This document shows positions 47,101 to 59,100 of a stretch of 64,000 nt of DNA, piece after piece. The stretch spans positions 28,341,191 to 28,405,190 of the forward strand of contig NC_088708.1 of assembly GCF_963576615.1 (NCBI RefSeq), in the 5' to 3' direction. A program made the position numbers and the translations under genes. The notes under the pieces were generated by a model that did no database searches, was not told where the DNA came from, and worked only from the letters and a program-made list of their open reading frames with translations. The stretch is from Watersipora subatra. Lineage: Eukaryota; Bryozoa; Gymnolaemata; Cheilostomatida; Watersiporidae. The first letter of the stretch is position 1; each line of letters begins with the position of its first letter.

Positions 47101-50100
47101 CACGCATTTTATTACTTTTCAGCAGACTCATGTTTTGCAGTCACTTTTGAATCCAAGAAAGCGAGTTTGGAGAAGTCAGGTTTTTAACTGCAACCCCATT
47201 TGGCATAGTGCTTAGTACACTAACTTAACATAACCTTAGTTAGGAATAACGTCACTTCTAATGGTGCTGGTCTAAAGTACCCGCACTTGACACGATTCCT
47301 TCATTGAACTATGAGGTAAAGCGGTGTTTCATGGAAGTTGTTAAATTTGGTAATTATATGGCACTTTATAATTGTAAAAAGCTATTGATTTTGATTCACC
47401 ACATTTTATTGCATTTAATATTTATTACAAAAAATAACTACCCATTTATTTTTGTCAAAATAATAACGAAATAAAATCAATGGTTTCTACTTGCGCACGG
47501 TATTTTTTTCATTCGAAAATGTGATTCTTTTTTAAAACCAGAAAAATTACAACTTAATCTTCCTTCACATACAAATCTGCAAAATTTTTGCGAACGCTGC
47601 CAAACGCTGCCTGGCAAAAAGAAATGGTTAGAGTCAACATGGCTGCAAGATTGGATATTTTTATTGGTTGGCACTTGAATACAGAAGTAAGAATTTATCA
47701 GAGGGTGTCACTCGGCTCTCTATTACAGTCAAATAATCACTTACAGATCATAACTACTACTTTCAAGTAGTACATGTGTCTCATTTATTGGTACTATAAT
47801 ATTAATAATTAAATAGTTGCTTTTTATATGCCTTTTCGTTCCTTTCACATGAAAACAGGTGCATATCAAACGTATTGATTTTCTCTAAAATATGCTAATT
47901 GCAAGTTGATAATTGCTGGTTTATACAAATTGCTTCTACCTCATTTGAACATTTTTTTAAAATATTTGATTACAAATGTGGTATCTCTTAATTTTCTTGT
48001 GTAAACCTGTTTTTATCGTATTGAAATAATTATTTTTAATTTCCTTGTTGTTCGATTAAAAATAGAATGCCTTAACTTGGCCGAGTTTTAAAATTTAAAT
48101 TTTCACCAACTCATTCAGTTTTAGATGGTTGTGTGATTCTATAATTGCTCGTATTGCCGTCTATGAATTTAAAATCTACCAACATCTACCATCAGGTGGA
48201 TAGAGCAGATAATTTTGAGTTTGTCGATATAATTGTTTAAATCAATTATTGTTGAAAATAATACTTGTGATGATGATAATAATATATTAATGCTAAGATA
48301 ATAATAACATCTATTGTAACTGTTATTGGAGATGCACTTGGTGTGGTAGCAAGCTTGCAAAAACATTCGGAAAGGGCAAACAAAGGAAGTAGAGTGAGTA
48401 CAACTCTGCCCAGCTTGAATTGGTTAGAATATTAAAGACTACTGGAAATTTCAGGTCAGGACACTGACCAGTAAACAATACGTACTAGATGAGTGTCCAG
48501 CATGCACGAGCAATAATTAATTACCCAATGAATTTTAGTAACTTAAGCTAGTAAATTAAGCTAGTTTAAATCTTTACTATAAGAAGAGCTGTGAAGCCAG
48601 CTTGATGTTACGCAATCATGATCCCTCACGCAATCATGATCCCTCACGCAATCATGATCCCTCACGCAGTCATGATCCCTCGCGCAATCATGATCCCTCA
48701 CGCAATCATGATCTCTCACGCAATCATGATCCCTCACGCAATTCACGCAATCATGATCCCTCACGCAATCATGATCCCTCACGCAATCATGATCCCTCAC
48801 GCAATCATGATCCTTCACGCAATCATGATCTTCAAGCATTTTAGTAGTAACTTATAGTATGTTCGCAACTACTGCATAAGTATGTGCACAATTATTCCAC
48901 AGTATGGCAAGAACTACATAGCGTAGTAGTTAGCTCGCGTGTCTGCAGATACAACACTAATAATAAAAGTCAGCATTTATGAGAGTGAGGCAGTGACCCA
49001 GTCATGTCAATGAATGGCTAGAAATAAAACACTGAAGAATTACTGTTGGCTGCTCAAATCAATGCATTCGGTTGCGTCCATAGAGTTATCTCCCCTAGAG
49101 TGTTATTAATATGAGCGTTTCCGGTGCCAACAAGGAGCGTTTCCAGTGCCAACAAGGAGTGTTTAGGCCACGCCCCTTTTTTGTGCTAGTTAATCATAGT
49201 AATTGACTAGATCAATAACATCAGCCATGAGAATGGTTAAACAATGATCATGAATTTCCAGTTAAGATAGTAATTAATGCTCATATTAAAAAATGATGAT
49301 TATAGTTTATTACTCTAATATATGCTTATTAATTAAAGCAATTCAATACCTACCAGGGATTGCTAAACATATCATGGAAATGTTTACTTTTCCATATCCA
49401 TTTCCATAAACAAAGATTTCCATAATTTTAGGGAAATGGATATGGAAATTTTATTTTAGAAATATGAAAATGGTATGGAAATGGAAATAATATATATATG
49501 AATTATGCAAATGTATGGAAACAATATGAAAATGAATTAGGGAAGTGTTATGGAAATGGAAATAATATGGAAATGAAGTAGGGAAATGTTATGGCAATGG
49601 AAATAATATGGAAATGAATTATGGAAATGTTATGGAAATGAAAATGATATGGAAATAAAGTAGGGAAATATTATGGAAAGGAAATAATATGGAAATGAAT
49701 TATGGAAATGTTATGGAAATGAAAATTGTGACATACACGTAATCCCTGATACTTACATGACTTGCAAAGGCACTGAATAGATAGTGTTAAGTGAGTTAAT
49801 GCAATCAGTTGCTCATAGATAAGATAGATAGTCATACTGGGGTTGTATTGCATTAGTGTGATGGGAAGCTAGTTGACTGCCATCAACTATGAGCTGTATT
49901 GCCCGAGTAATAAAAAAGTCTTTGGATAGAAAATTTATTTTTATATAACATTTACCATTCTAACTTTTTACCTTCATAGCATGAGAAAATATTTTTAAGC
50001 AGTTCAAATGAATTAAGAGGAAAAAGAAAACAACTGTAAAGGTTTTCAAGCTTTTTCAAACAACTACAACTTTTAAATTTCATATCATGAAAGAAGTGTT

Positions 50101-53100
50101 TTGTTGAAATAAATTAGGAAGAAAAATAAAACTGTAAATGTGTTTAAATGTAAATGTGAAATAAGTAGCAAGTAATGGCTAAATATAATCTGTTTAGCTA
50201 TGATTACAATGAAAAATTATTTAATAAATAAGGTAATAAAAAAGTCTATTTTAATTTTATATAATTATAATTTAGTATAATTAAGTATAATTTATTTTTA
50301 TTTAACATATAACAACATTTGCCACTTTAACTTTCAAACTACATATCATGAGAAGTGTTTTGTGTAATTGAAATAAATGAAGAGAAGAGAGAAAATAAAA
50401 ACAACTGTAAATGTTTTCAAGCTTTTTCAAACAACTACAACTCTTAAATTTCATATCATGAAAAAAGTTTTTTGTTGAAATAAATTAGGAAGAAAAATGA
50501 AACTGCAAATGTGTTTAAATGTAAATGTGAAATAATTAGCAAGTAATGGCTAAATATAATTTGTTTAGCTATGATTACAATAAAAAATTATTTAATAAAT
50601 AAAGTAATAAAATATTCTATTTTATTTTTAAATAATTACAATTTAGTATAATTAAGTATAATTTATTTTTATTTAACATATAGCAACATTTGCCACTCTA
50701 ACTTTCAAACTTTTTGCTTGCTTACATCAAGCAAAGATGTCCACTAACCAGTGGACATCTTTGCTTCAAGCTAGTCTATGTATTTGATTGATATGTATTG
50801 AAATCTAATATTACATGCAAGGGCTGTTTGTGGACTGTGGTGTCAATGAATCACTCCATCACCATACAATGTCAATACTTTCAGTTGATGGTAGTCGATT
50901 AGCTTCCCATCACACCAATGCAATACAACCCCAGTATGACTACCTATCTTATCTATGAGTAACCAATGATATACAGCCCCCCATGTGTGGGGGCTGTATA
51001 TCATTAGAGTAACTGATAGCATTAACTTACTTGCTCAACACTATCTATTCAGTGACTTTGCAAGTCATGTAGGTATTGAATTGCTTTAAATAATAAGCAT
51101 ATATTAGATTAATATACTATAATCATCATTTCTTTATTATGAGCAATAATTACTATCTTAACTGTGGAAATTCATGATCATTCTCATGGCTGATGTTATT
51201 GTTCTGTCAATCAATACGATTGACTAGCACAAAAAAGAAGCATGGCCTAAACGCTCCTTGTTGGCACCGGAAACGCTCGTGTTGTTGAAGGCACAGTTAT
51301 CACTTTAGGGGGGAGATAACTCTATGGTTGTATCTCTGTATAAATTCGGAGAAGGAACACGAAAAAAGTTGAAACGTGTGAATGGTATCCTTAAAGGATA
51401 CCATTCACACGTTTCAACTTTTTCCGTGTTCCTTCTCCGAACTCAAAGGATAATCCTTTGACATTTAGCTACAGCCTGAGACCACTAGTCGGCCAGTGAT
51501 AAAAGACAATAATAATAGTAATAATAGTAAATGATTATTATTATGTAGAAGTTTATCTGTGTCTTTCCTCCAACACAGCCATTGGACATAGAAAAATTTT
51601 GTGTCACAACATTTCTAATGATTTTAGGGTTGTGCTATTTATCTCTTTTCAAAGAGTATGATCCAAAATGCTACCAGAAATGCAACCTGAAATATCATCC
51701 ATAACTGATGTTTAAAGATTTCTCAATAATACTCCAACTTGAATGATTCAATAGTATTGCTAGCTTCTGCTGCTTCTTTTTAGTTGGCCATACTAGTAAC
51801 TATGCAGCGGTAATGGCCAAGCTGATCATTGATGGCAAGGAATATGGAAACCACGCCTTTCTCTGCCAACTCAGAGACTTACAGAACCATCAGGTTCTTC
51901 CTGGTAAGTCACTGGATGTGTTCATTTTATTTCTAATCAAATGCTAGATGAAAATTTAACAAGTTGCAAAAACCTTTGATGGACTGTGTAAACTATAATA
52001 CGGCATTAACATCAATAAATAGGAGTTGCCAGCACATTTTTAATAATTTGGGTAGACAACTTTACAAAGCCAATGTTTGAGGCGAGAAATTCATAATGGA
52101 TAAGACTGAATCGCATGATCAAAGAAATTGGATACTCAATATTGCTAATATTTTTATAAGTAAAATATACTTTCAAGAATGCAATATGCTGAATATACTA
52201 CGTGATTTATTTGTGGAAACAATTTAATAACAAAAATGCTTGATTGTTTTTATTTTTAGGAGTAGAGTTGGGCGATATCAACAAGAAATTTGGATTTGAC
52301 ATGATGGACAATGGCTACCTGCGATTTACTAATTATCGCATACCTCGGAATAACATGCTCATGAGATACTCACAGGTTTCATCTGATGGAGTCTTCTCAA
52401 GTCAGAGCATACCACAGATAGCCTACTTGACTATGATGAGTGTGAGGACACTTATTGTGTTCGGCGCTGCTGATGATCTTGCTATGGCAGCGACTATTGC
52501 CACAAGATACAGCGCTGTCAGGAGGCAGACTGCTAATTCTAAGGGGTTGGTAATATATTTTTGTTGTTGGTTTTGTCTCTTAGCTAAAACTTCGTTGGTT
52601 ATACGTTTAGATGCGTTTGCTATGAATGCGGTTGCCCATTTAACACGAACAGACAAATTTTTGGCTTTCTGTTTTACTCACGGTGAAAGGCGATTTATAA
52701 TGCTGACATTGAAAATATGTTTAGACTGAGTATTAGGCAGCATTTTTTGTACCTGTCGGGAGACTCTTAACGCATCACAAAAATCCAGTAATGCTTATTA
52801 CTGTTTTTGCTGCCACTCTGGTGAACACGCTGCATAAATATGCACTGAATATTGTTCTGGGTTTGCACAATTCCTTGATGCAATCTAGTGTCTATGTCTC
52901 CAATTTACTGAATTTGATGTGAAAGGACTTCTGTTTTATCAATTAGAATGAAGTTTGCCATAATCTGATTTACATTTAGTCAAACACTTAGCAAGATTAC
53001 AAATTGAACAGAAAAAACTCTAACACTGTGCTGTTAAATCATCTACTCTAACAAGTTGCCCTCGTAGTCACAGTGACAGCAAATAATCCTTCAATAGTCA

Positions 53101-56100
53101 GCTTTTCTTCAAGCTGTCCTTGCTTTTCACCCTCTTCAGTGCAACACTACAATAGCACTTATAAGGCTAAGGAACTCAGGCTACTGCAGTACTGTATGCT
53201 CTATGAACTACGCAGAAGGCCTCAGGCTAAGAGCATGATCAAATATTTTGAGCATTTATTAGTTTCGTTGAGAATAACCAATATGAGTCTGTGACTTTTA
53301 GGCAGGAACCGCAGGTGCTTGATTACCAGACGCAACAGTGGAAACTGTTTCCTGCCATTAGCACTGCTTATGCCTTTACATTCACAGGCCATGCTCTCTA
53401 CTCGATATATAAGGAAATCGTCTCTGCAGTGCAGGCTGGAGATTCGTCTAGATTAAAAGAGGTGAGCCTATGGCTTGGAGTGTAACAAGAACAAGACAAC
53501 TTCAATAATGTAAATGGCCAATGTTTAGATTTCATTTTTATATATAGCTGTTATCACCAATGTATTTAAAGACACGAGAATGTTCTAGATTATTGCTTCA
53601 CTTTTTTTTGAATGAATTTTTATAAAGAATTGCTAGAGTGTAGTTTAAGTGGTAGGTTGGGCTTCAGTTGCAACCCAGCTAAATTTTCATGAGTCTAGTT
53701 CTGTTTGATGTGAATTTGCTGAACATTTTTTGTTTGGTTGATTTCAGCGGCAAGGTAAGATAATAAATTCACCTGAGATGGCATATTAATCGTGATTTCA
53801 TTCATAAATATCATTTTCCTCTAGGAGTAATGGTCTAAAAAGAAGAGCAGTTTTTTTCATGTTCATCTTTTTTTCATTTAATATTTCTAATAAGGCTGCT
53901 AGTTGCTGCCCGGAGGAGCAAAAGTGAGAAATTCTGTAAACATTAATATCACTTTTCTAAGTAAATAGTCAAATAGTCAATATAATATCTTAGCGTTATC
54001 TGTTCTTTATTTTAGCGCTTGCATAATATTGTATTTATACTATTGTATTATTATTGCAATCTCTCTTATCTCATGTTTTTTAACTTTCATAAAAATTACA
54101 AACTAAAAATATAGAATCTTTTTATAATTTTGCAAAAGTGCTAGTAATGGGGTAGTTTTTTCAAAACTCTGTGTAAATTTTTGTCTAATGTGTACTGACA
54201 TGCGTTTCATACATTTATTATTTATGAACATGTATGTTTTCAGTTGCACTGCTTGACCTGTGGAATGAAAGCCTTTGCCTCAGAAACAGCTGTGGGTTTG
54301 ATCGAGGTCTGTAGAAGATCATGCGGAGGTCATGGTTACAGCCATGCTAGTGGAATACCCAAGCTATATGCACAGTGTGTGGCTCAATGTACATACGAGG
54401 GAGAGAATACGGTTATGTACCTGCAGTGTGCCAGGTTGGTCATCATATTTGTTTAGTTTAGCAATTGCGCTGCTCTCACATGTACACATAGAATCTTTAA
54501 GCAGGTACCACTCTGTGGTTTTTTTTGCACAGAACTAATAAATCTGTGTTACATTGGTGAAGAAGAATCAATCACTTAGTCGAAATATTAAGGAAAGTTT
54601 TAAATGTTAAATTAAAGCCTTCATTCTTCAGGAAAATGAGTCAAGACTGATACTTGACTGTTTTTCAACTGAGGTGAATTTATTGTATCGAATCACATAG
54701 CCCTAGTTCTATGGCAGCATCTTACCAAGTAGAAACAAAATGGCATCATGCTGGGTGTATAAAATAACTTACATAGTACCACCATCTGGCTGTCAGAGTA
54801 TAGACAGAGCTTTAAAACACATTCATAAAAACTAAAATGATTATGCCAATTATAGATGGTTTAAATTTGACCAAATGTTTCTCGGCCGATCGCCACATGA
54901 CCGCTTCAATACTGTAGCATAAGCTCATCGACAGCCAGCGGTTTACATGTAACGAGCGTGTAGGTTGCAAGCTAACATGTATGAGCGTGTATCCGTCTCA
55001 CCTTTTTGGCTTTCTCATGTGTCTTCAACATTCGCTGTCATTCATTTTATTTCTGTATCTAGTCCTTGACCTTTGGCTCGAATAATAAATATAGAGCCAG
55101 GCTTCTTCATAAGCGATTTGTGAGCGAGTCCGCATTGACTGGGCAGCCAGTTAAAGTTATTCTAAATGCAAATCATTCTGATTGAGCCAGGAATATAATG
55201 ACTATTCTATGTTGCTATTCACTGTGTTACCTTACGTGATTTGTTCATTTTTTATTGTCAGGTCATTCATTGGTCGCTTATAAATCCTCCATTTACTAGT
55301 CTTTTCTGCCTCGTGCAATTGCAAATTCTCAACAGTATTTTTTTAATTTTTCCCGTTAGGTCTTTAATAACATTTTACATGGCGAAGGAGTCTGGTCAGC
55401 CGCTGCCTGGAATGCTGAAATTGTTGGAGGAGTCAGCTGATGTTCCTATGGTGCTAACGTCGGCTAAGAAGTTCAACTCTGAACTATACATTCTCCTTTT
55501 CAAGCAAGTCTTTCTTAGGTGAGCCTTTTGTCCTCATTCTCTAGAAATTATTGGTGACTTGCATATGTAATTTGGACTATTCTGGTAGTCATAGTCGGTG
55601 AGCAGCAGACTTTGATGTGAGGTCAAAAGTATTTGGAGCCAAGTGTAATTTAATTATGTATACGATTTCTTGAAATCAGAATTAATTTTTTTTTCTCAGA
55701 ATTTTGAGTCTAATTACATGAAAACACTCAAATTTTTACCCGATATCGCAACTATATATATACTCTATATATATATATACTCTATATATATATACTCTAT
55801 ATATATATACTCTATATATATATACTCTATATATATACTCTATATATATATACTGTAAAACTTTATATATATACATTCTAATTTTTTGGGTTACAATAAA
55901 ATTTCTTGGTAGTGATAGTAATGCTTTTGAGGTATTGTATAATGATGCACAGCATAACACAACTAAACTAATATCGTTCACAAATTCATTCATAAATTGA
56001 ATTATTTCATTAACTGGCTGATGCAAGGTGCTTTATAGTGGACATTAGACAATCCTTCAATGATAAAGCCATAAAATCTTTTAGAAAGATAGTTCTGTCT

Positions 56101-59100
56101 GAAACAGTATTGAGCTGCGCAGTAAGCCTGTCCACTCAGTTATTATACAGAAGAGCCTGGGTTTGCTATTGAGTTTGGCATGAAATTCTTTTAAAGCTAC
56201 TCTACAAGCTGAGTTTGTTTTCAATCAAACCAAGCTTTAAGTTTGGAAAAAATTGAAAGCTTCAAATGCAAACATTCACAAACTATTTAAATCTCAAATA
56301 ATTTCAAACGCTTAACTTTAATAGGTGCAGGTAATAACTGATGTGATTATCTCTTGACTCCGTTAACTACCAAGATATTAAAACACTTAACAAAAGGAAT
56401 AATTGCTGCTGTGAATGGTAAAAAGTAGAGTGCGTTCACTATACAGTCAGACTTCACTTCTCCGTACTTTCGATCGTCTGGGCAACATCTGGAATTCAGG
56501 TGATTGTTTGATGCAGTCGGTTGTCTGAATAATGACAACGTTGTCCGATAGGTGGCCCTAGTGACAGATGACGCAATGGTGTAAATTTCCTGCTAAAGTG
56601 ATGTAATATAATCTTTGTTTGTTATTATTACTGATATTAATATTATATTAGTATTATACTAGTATAGGAGGTATACTTCATAGGAGCGTCAACTGTATAC
56701 CGTATAAGTGTATTGTAACCTAGGACTATGTGTACGGGACAATATACAAGTAGGCTGCTTAATGTACAGTACTCAATTTTGAATATCTGAACATAGCCCA
56801 GTCTGTATCGGTCTAAACAAGAGAGGGTCGTTTCTACGACTCTAGGAAATGTGTGTAACTACGAAATGTGTGTAAAAGTAGTTTCCATGAGGTCTCATAT
56901 GAATTTTTTTTCACTTTCCACTATGTACTCAGAATTAGAGTGCAACCAAAGCGCATTGTAGTTGTTCACTCCCTAGTGTGCTAGTAAATTCGTGATTGTG
57001 TTAACTAATAATAGTACTCCAAAGAATTTTTCAACACTCGACTACACTGTAAGGTACTGTTCCCTTCGCTACCCAGTCAGTCAAAAAGGTTGGTGTGCTA
57101 ATATCAACTCTTCCTGCGTCTTACCAAGTCATGCTGTTTCAGGAAAATCCATAAAGTTGTTGGGCATCTTCAGCATTCCGCTCAGGCAACAGACTATGAA
57201 ACGGCGTGGAATAAACATTCAGTAGAGCTGGTGACAATGGCCAAGGTAACTTCTTCAGTTGAATGTAACTTGTAGGGACCCGCTTGGGTTTTTGTAACTC
57301 AAATAGTTTCAAGAGCAGCTAACTGGATTCTTTGATCCTTCCGTTTAATGGCTGCAAGTGATGGGGTGTTAGTCCTTATCTAGCAACCCTCAAATTGTAG
57401 ACTTTACTAGTTACTTTCTGCCATGCTCTAACAGCATAACGATGTCCAGAATATCATATTATTTATCTAAAAAAGCAGTAGTCTTGCTAATTTGTCTGAC
57501 AGGACACTATTTTCATGTCTTGGATTGTTACAACTTCCCTACTTCTCCAGAAGCGAGTTGTTTTTATCAAGTGCTGGTTAGTCTCATAGGTCTGACCTGT
57601 TTCTGTTCTGTTTTTTACTTGAGTAATTTTATAGTTGGAATTGTTTCATGTCTGATTAAAAAATTAATAATTGTAAGATTTTTCTCTGTTCCAGCAGAGA
57701 TGGAGCAGAAAAAAATGCTACAATGCTATCAATGCAGAACAGAAAACATGTTCTACATTGGTAACAAAGCCACAATTCTTTGGTGGAAATAAAATCATTT
57801 TTAATTTCAGGTATACTGCCAATATGTCACTGTAAAGCTGTTTGCTGATACTCTCAAGCTAGATTCATGGGATTCACAGGCTAGAGAAGTGATGACTCAC
57901 CTTTGTGAATTCTATCTTGTCAGTAATATAGTACAAAACTCTGGTCAATTTCTGGAGGTAAGTTTCGATAAACAATTGCATGAGAGGCAATAGCAGACAC
58001 TTACCTCACTGCTATTGTCTTGTATATATTTTTAGCCAGTGTTCCAGGAAGATTTTGTTCTGTTCATAGATTTGTTGAATTCTGGGTCTGTTATTGAAAT
58101 ATGATGCTAACTTCCCATTTTGCGTGTGTAATTTTCTCATAAGGCACATTACAAATGTTACATTTACTTTGGCTTTATCATCGTACTGACCCAAACTGAA
58201 GGTCACTGAATGACTCATCAAGACACAGACCAGGATGTTGAAATATCGAATGACATCATTTGAAAACTACTCAATAACATACATAATCAATGTTTAAGTA
58301 AAACCCATTTAACTGCAAGGATGGGAATAAAAAGTCAAATCCTTTTCTGTATCAAAGACGGCATAGTTAATTTTCTTCTTTAGCGTTAATGCTGTAACCC
58401 AGCTGTGCGCAACCTTCGGCCAGCAGGCGACACCCGGCCCGTGAAGCTACCTCATGTGGCCCACTCTTATGCAGTTTATCGGTATGGCAAATTATAGTTA
58501 TAATATTAAATAACTTTTGAAAGGGAGACAAGGTACCGTAATGTCACCAGTCTCCCTCTCCTTCACATTTTCTAGAAGCCAAACAAAAATATTTTAAATC
58601 TCATTCTTGTCACTTGCGCTAATGGATCCTCCTTATGTCTACCTGCTGTGCTGTCTTTCACTGAGCACCTCTGAGGCAGGTCTCTCTAAGCAAGACGAGT
58701 TGAAATGAAGTGGACATTAAAAGCTTTTCCAGTTATTTGTGTGACGTTGTGAACCATGCTACAGCTTCAACCAATATTGCAAATATTCGCCTTAAAATTT
58801 TGCGTGCGTTTGACCTAATAATTTATCTGAATGTTGAGCGCACTTGAAAAGGCTGGGCACCGCTGCTGTAACCTGCTTTATCAAAACTGATGCAACCAAT
58901 GAAGGCCATTGTCACCATTGTTCAGCTGAACATATTTGAGTTGTTTTAATCAATATTTAGGGTTATAATCAGTACCTACATTGTATATGCTTTTACTATA
59001 CTTACGAACTGACACTCATTTCAATCACACAATCATCAACACTCAAGTGTTCCAGCAAATATACGATTGTTTACACAGAGGCAAGTCTACTTCCTTTTAT

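Larger units (their letters stand above)
49079..51326. mobile_element. foldback element with long inverted arms, inserted in ACOX intron 4
   Basis: The terminal sequence catagagttatctccccta (49079-49097) is inverted at about 51308-51326. Long arms follow: 49079-49390 and 49730-49890 on the left match 50884-51326 on the right in reverse (for example the gcgtttccggtgccaacaaggagcg and tgcaatacaaccccagtatgac blocks). The left arm is interrupted by a ggaaatg satellite. The centre (49895-50720) holds two and a half copies of a ~365-bp unit related to the RTE/SINE tail. The flanks GTTGCGTC and GTTGTATC agree at 6 of 8 bases, a possible 8-bp target duplication. No transposase is visible. Confidence 0.72.

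Noticed and set aside
48603..48836. CRISPR-like regular repeats
   Set aside because: Units are contiguous, without unique spacers, and the genome is eukaryotic.
48561..48857. Asp/His/Cys-rich and Ile/Met-rich repeat proteins
   Set aside because: Translations of the 18-bp minisatellite in several frames.
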